A stretch of DNA of 20,464 nucleotides, taken from assembly GCA_027382625.1 (NCBI GenBank), contig JAJKFJ010021074.1:1-20464 (forward strand), read 5' to 3'. The stretch is from Tetmemena sp. SeJ-2015. Its lineage: Eukaryota; Ciliophora; Spirotrichea; Sporadotrichida; Oxytrichidae. The position numbers and the translations under genes were made by a program. Position 1 is the stretch's first letter, and the number at the start of each line of letters is the position of its first letter. The notes under the pieces were generated by a model, which ran no database searches, was not told where the DNA came from, and was given only the letters and a program-made list of their open reading frames with translations. This document shows positions 19,054 to 20,464 of this stretch, piece after piece.

Positions 19054-19412
19054 ATGAAAAAGTACATATCAATCTAAGTGCTACTAGCATTCTTATTGGG
19101 GATGCTGTTGAGTTTTGAAAATGTGAATGGGCAAAACTTCTACTCAGTGCTAATTTGACAGTGACTGCGGAACACAAGCCAGTTTGTGCTGCGCGTAAAT
19201 ATCCTACTCTAATAATGGAGCGTCAGCCACCCAACGAATATGCGCAAAGGCATCTGATATCTCAGACAACGATGGTTACTACACTTGTCTTATTTTATCA
19301 AGGAGTAAGAGCCTCAGCATACTGTGATGGCGCACTCCTCAATTAATTAACCAAAGCTCTTTCAACAGCGCTACTAACAACTGCTAGTCTAATCCTCTAC
19401 GCTCTGTTTTGA
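19054..19412 (+). CDS. Small secreted Cys-rich protein, two frame breaks
   Basis: ATG 19054 begins MKKYISIQVLLAFLLGMLL, a clear signal peptide with a cleavage-like site near NVNG. Two single-base insertions in homopolymers (four A at 19133-19136; four T at 19293-19296) break the frame. Removing one base at each gives exactly 118 codons plus TGA 19410-19412. The mature part has a compact cysteine pattern (QCQFDSDCGTQASLCCAQ, then single Cys in RICAKA, YYTC and AYCDG). It ends in a hydrophobic stretch (ALSTALLTTASLILYALF) resembling a GPI-anchor signal. The cysteine spacing in all three frames argues for one real protein. The function is unknown; it is probably a surface or extracellular protein. 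Confidence 0.75.
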
Positions 19413-19982
19413 TGAACTACTGTTCCACAAACTTTATTTCTTAAATAAATTTTTCCCATTTCAAATCAACCTTCTTATTTCTCTTAGAGGAAAGATATGC
19501 GTCTGGATGATATGATTAAAGATGTGATTAATAATAGGTGGGGTCAGCGCAAAATAAAGACAAAAAGAGTATTTAATAATAAGTAGTTAATATTTAGTTC
19601 TGGCGATACATACTAAACCTTCTCACGCATCGCGCTAAACAGTCATTATCACTAATCTAAAACACTTAACCTATAAATATCATTCTAATACCGTGCTCTC
19701 ACGAGTGCGGGTGATGGGGGGGAGTGGGTCTTATTGATACAAGGAGCACCAACTTATAAATGCAACTCTTGAACTTAACTCAACACAAGATCTTAAGAGA
19801 GAATTCCGGACCGCAGTCACATGGAAGCTAAAATATATTTATTTGAAGATGAGGAGGAAAGAGAGAGACTTAATAAGAATAAGACTAAGAACTTTTATGG
19901 TATAAGTTTTATGGAAATTAAGTGAAAAGACGACTGAACCTCCATAGCAGGTGAATCTGATTGCAAGTGTTGCAGCAGGTGA
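19413..19982. other. Mixed region with weak ORFs
   Basis: Moderate GC with a run of seven G near 19707 and a palindromic-looking CTCTCACGAGTG. Two weak ORFs lie here: ATG 19497 to TGA 19770-19772 (91 codons, TAA/TAG as Gln) and ATG 19821 to TGA 19923-19925 (34 codons, acidic then basic). Neither shows a family. The second lies just beyond the eL41 3' end and may be 3' flank. Confidence 0.4.
19497..19772 (+). CDS. Hypothetical 91-aa ORF
   Basis: Starts MRLDDMIKDVINNRWGQRK and uses several TAA/TAG as Gln. There is no signal peptide, membrane segment or recognised motif. It is long enough to note, but chance frames of this size are expected when TGA is the only stop. Confidence 0.2.
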
Positions 19983-20051
19983 TCAACCTCTCATCTTTCT
20001 TCTCTTTCTTTGTCTTCTTCGCATACGCTTCTTGGCCCACTTATCACGCAT
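19983..20051 (-). CDS. RPL41: Ribosomal protein eL41 (L41e)
   Basis: A 22-codon gene, the smallest ribosomal protein, located in the large subunit at the subunit interface. ATG 20051 gives MRDKWAKKRMRRRQRKRRKM followed by RG and TGA 19983-19985. The family pattern is MR-x-KW-x-KKR-x-RR with a poly-basic helix, normally 24-25 residues ending in RSK. Here the tail is two to three residues shorter. One Gln is encoded by CAA, not a reassigned codon. Its start is 132 bp from the divergent gene at 20184. Confidence 0.9.
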   Translation of the reverse strand: MRDKWAKKRMRRRQRKRRKMRG

Positions 20052-20183
20052 TTTTATCACTAATTTATAATATAGTAATTTAATTGGATTCTTAAATACT
20101 CCCCAAACAACAACTCACTCTTAATAATCATTAATCACTCTCATACACTTTTAATCAGCTTATAATTTTAAAGTAATTATAAA
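20052..20183. promoter_or_regulatory. Divergent intergenic region, eL41/next gene
   Basis: 132 bp AT-rich leader region between the divergent starts at 20051 and 20184. CTCACTCTTAATAATCATT and CACTCTCATACAC tracts resemble pyrimidine-rich leaders of other ribosomal genes; that is inference from composition. Confidence 0.35.
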
Positions 20184-20464
20184 ATGGTAGAGAGATGGTT
20201 ACCCAAGGTCCAGAACCCATTCGGAGATACTCCAGTATCCACAGAGGACTATCAGCTGTACTTGCACGAAAGAAAGTTGGTGGGCAGACTCAGAGAGGCT
20301 ATCGGCTTCTGCAAGGACGAGCTCTAAATTAACCACACCACTCAAAACCCCAAAACCCCATAATATGATAAGAAAGTGAAAATAAGTTGTGTATAATTAA
20401 TTTCTTTATTAATACTTATAATCATGCTAAATTTTAACCCTAAACAGGCAATCTAAAGTCTTCT
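20184..20464 (+). CDS. Unidentified gene, 5' part
   Basis: ATG 20184, preceded by AATTATAAA, begins MVERWLPKVQNPFGDTPVST and continues DYQLYLHERKLVGRLREAI. The frame stays open through TAA (Gln) codons and a C4A4 tract that would encode QNPKTP, then DKKVK. An AT-rich segment from about 20381 ends in CTAAACAG before GCAATC. It is probably an intron (GTGAAA to CAG) or an IES, with coding resuming at about 20448 and running off the window. No family is recognised; the product is acidic/basic mixed and soluble-looking. Confidence 0.6.
20344..20359 (+). repeat. Internal telomere-type repeat (C4A4)2
   Basis: AAAACCCC is repeated twice, preceded by C. This is the spirotrich telomere unit. It lies inside an apparently open frame, 160 bp after its start codon. 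It could be coding coincidence, the end of a telomere-bearing transposon, or a remnant of telomere addition. Confidence 0.8.

Noticed and set aside
19680..19740. Possible tRNA or structured RNA around the seven-G run
   Set aside because: No cloverleaf, T-loop or acceptor pairing could be built by eye.
20344..20359. True chromosome end
   Set aside because: Sequence with an open frame continues on both sides; only two units are present.

Overview
This window looks like germline (micronuclear) DNA of a spirotrich, probably hypotrich, ciliate. Three lines of evidence agree. First, the genetic code: TAA and TAG are read as glutamine throughout the recognisable proteins (cathepsin, Rab, alanyl-tRNA synthetase, bZIP), and TGA is the only stop. 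Second, the genes are cut into macronuclear-destined segments (MDSs) by AT-rich internal eliminated sequences (IESs) that lie between short direct repeats (pointers). Removing the IES plus one pointer restores the protein, often to the base. Third, a two-unit C4A4 repeat, the spirotrich telomere sequence, occurs near the right end. True GT-AG introns, without pointers, are also present.

Layout. Positions 1-1571 hold AT-rich DNA and a near-perfect 603-bp palindrome. Positions 2289-4171 hold coding-like islands, a candidate 10-bp pointer pair, and a second inverted repeat that encloses a decayed 26S rRNA fragment containing the sarcin-ricin loop. Positions 4366-6468 are the 3' part of a PPR protein gene with one intron and four IESs. 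Positions 6555-7671 are a papain-family protease with a 19-bp IES. Positions 8508-9736 (minus) are an EF-hand protein lacking its end. Positions 9881-10637 are a Rab GTPase. Positions 10924-12318 (plus) are a long protein lacking its start, which I infer to be the other half of the EF-hand gene, inverted around the Rab gene. Positions 12768-15963 are an archaeal-type alanyl-tRNA synthetase. Positions 16302-17471 (minus) are a bZIP factor, and 17841-18905 (minus) a C2H2 zinc-finger membrane protein. Positions 19054-19412 are a small secreted Cys-rich protein, 19983-20051 (minus) ribosomal protein eL41, and 20184 to the end a partial unknown gene.

The genes do not form one pathway; they are neighbours in the germline that would mostly become separate macronuclear nanochromosomes. 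What links them is the rearrangement grammar. At least nine IESs are supported by pointers plus reading-frame restoration, five of them only 12-22 bp long. The repaired coding lengths come out as whole codon numbers for the PPR fragment (497 aa), protease (365), EF-hand (402), Rab (240), bZIP (288) and zinc-finger protein (354), and for alanyl-tRNA synthetase (961) once five single-base indels are allowed. No transposase, CRISPR, tRNA gene or bacterial operon structure was recognised.
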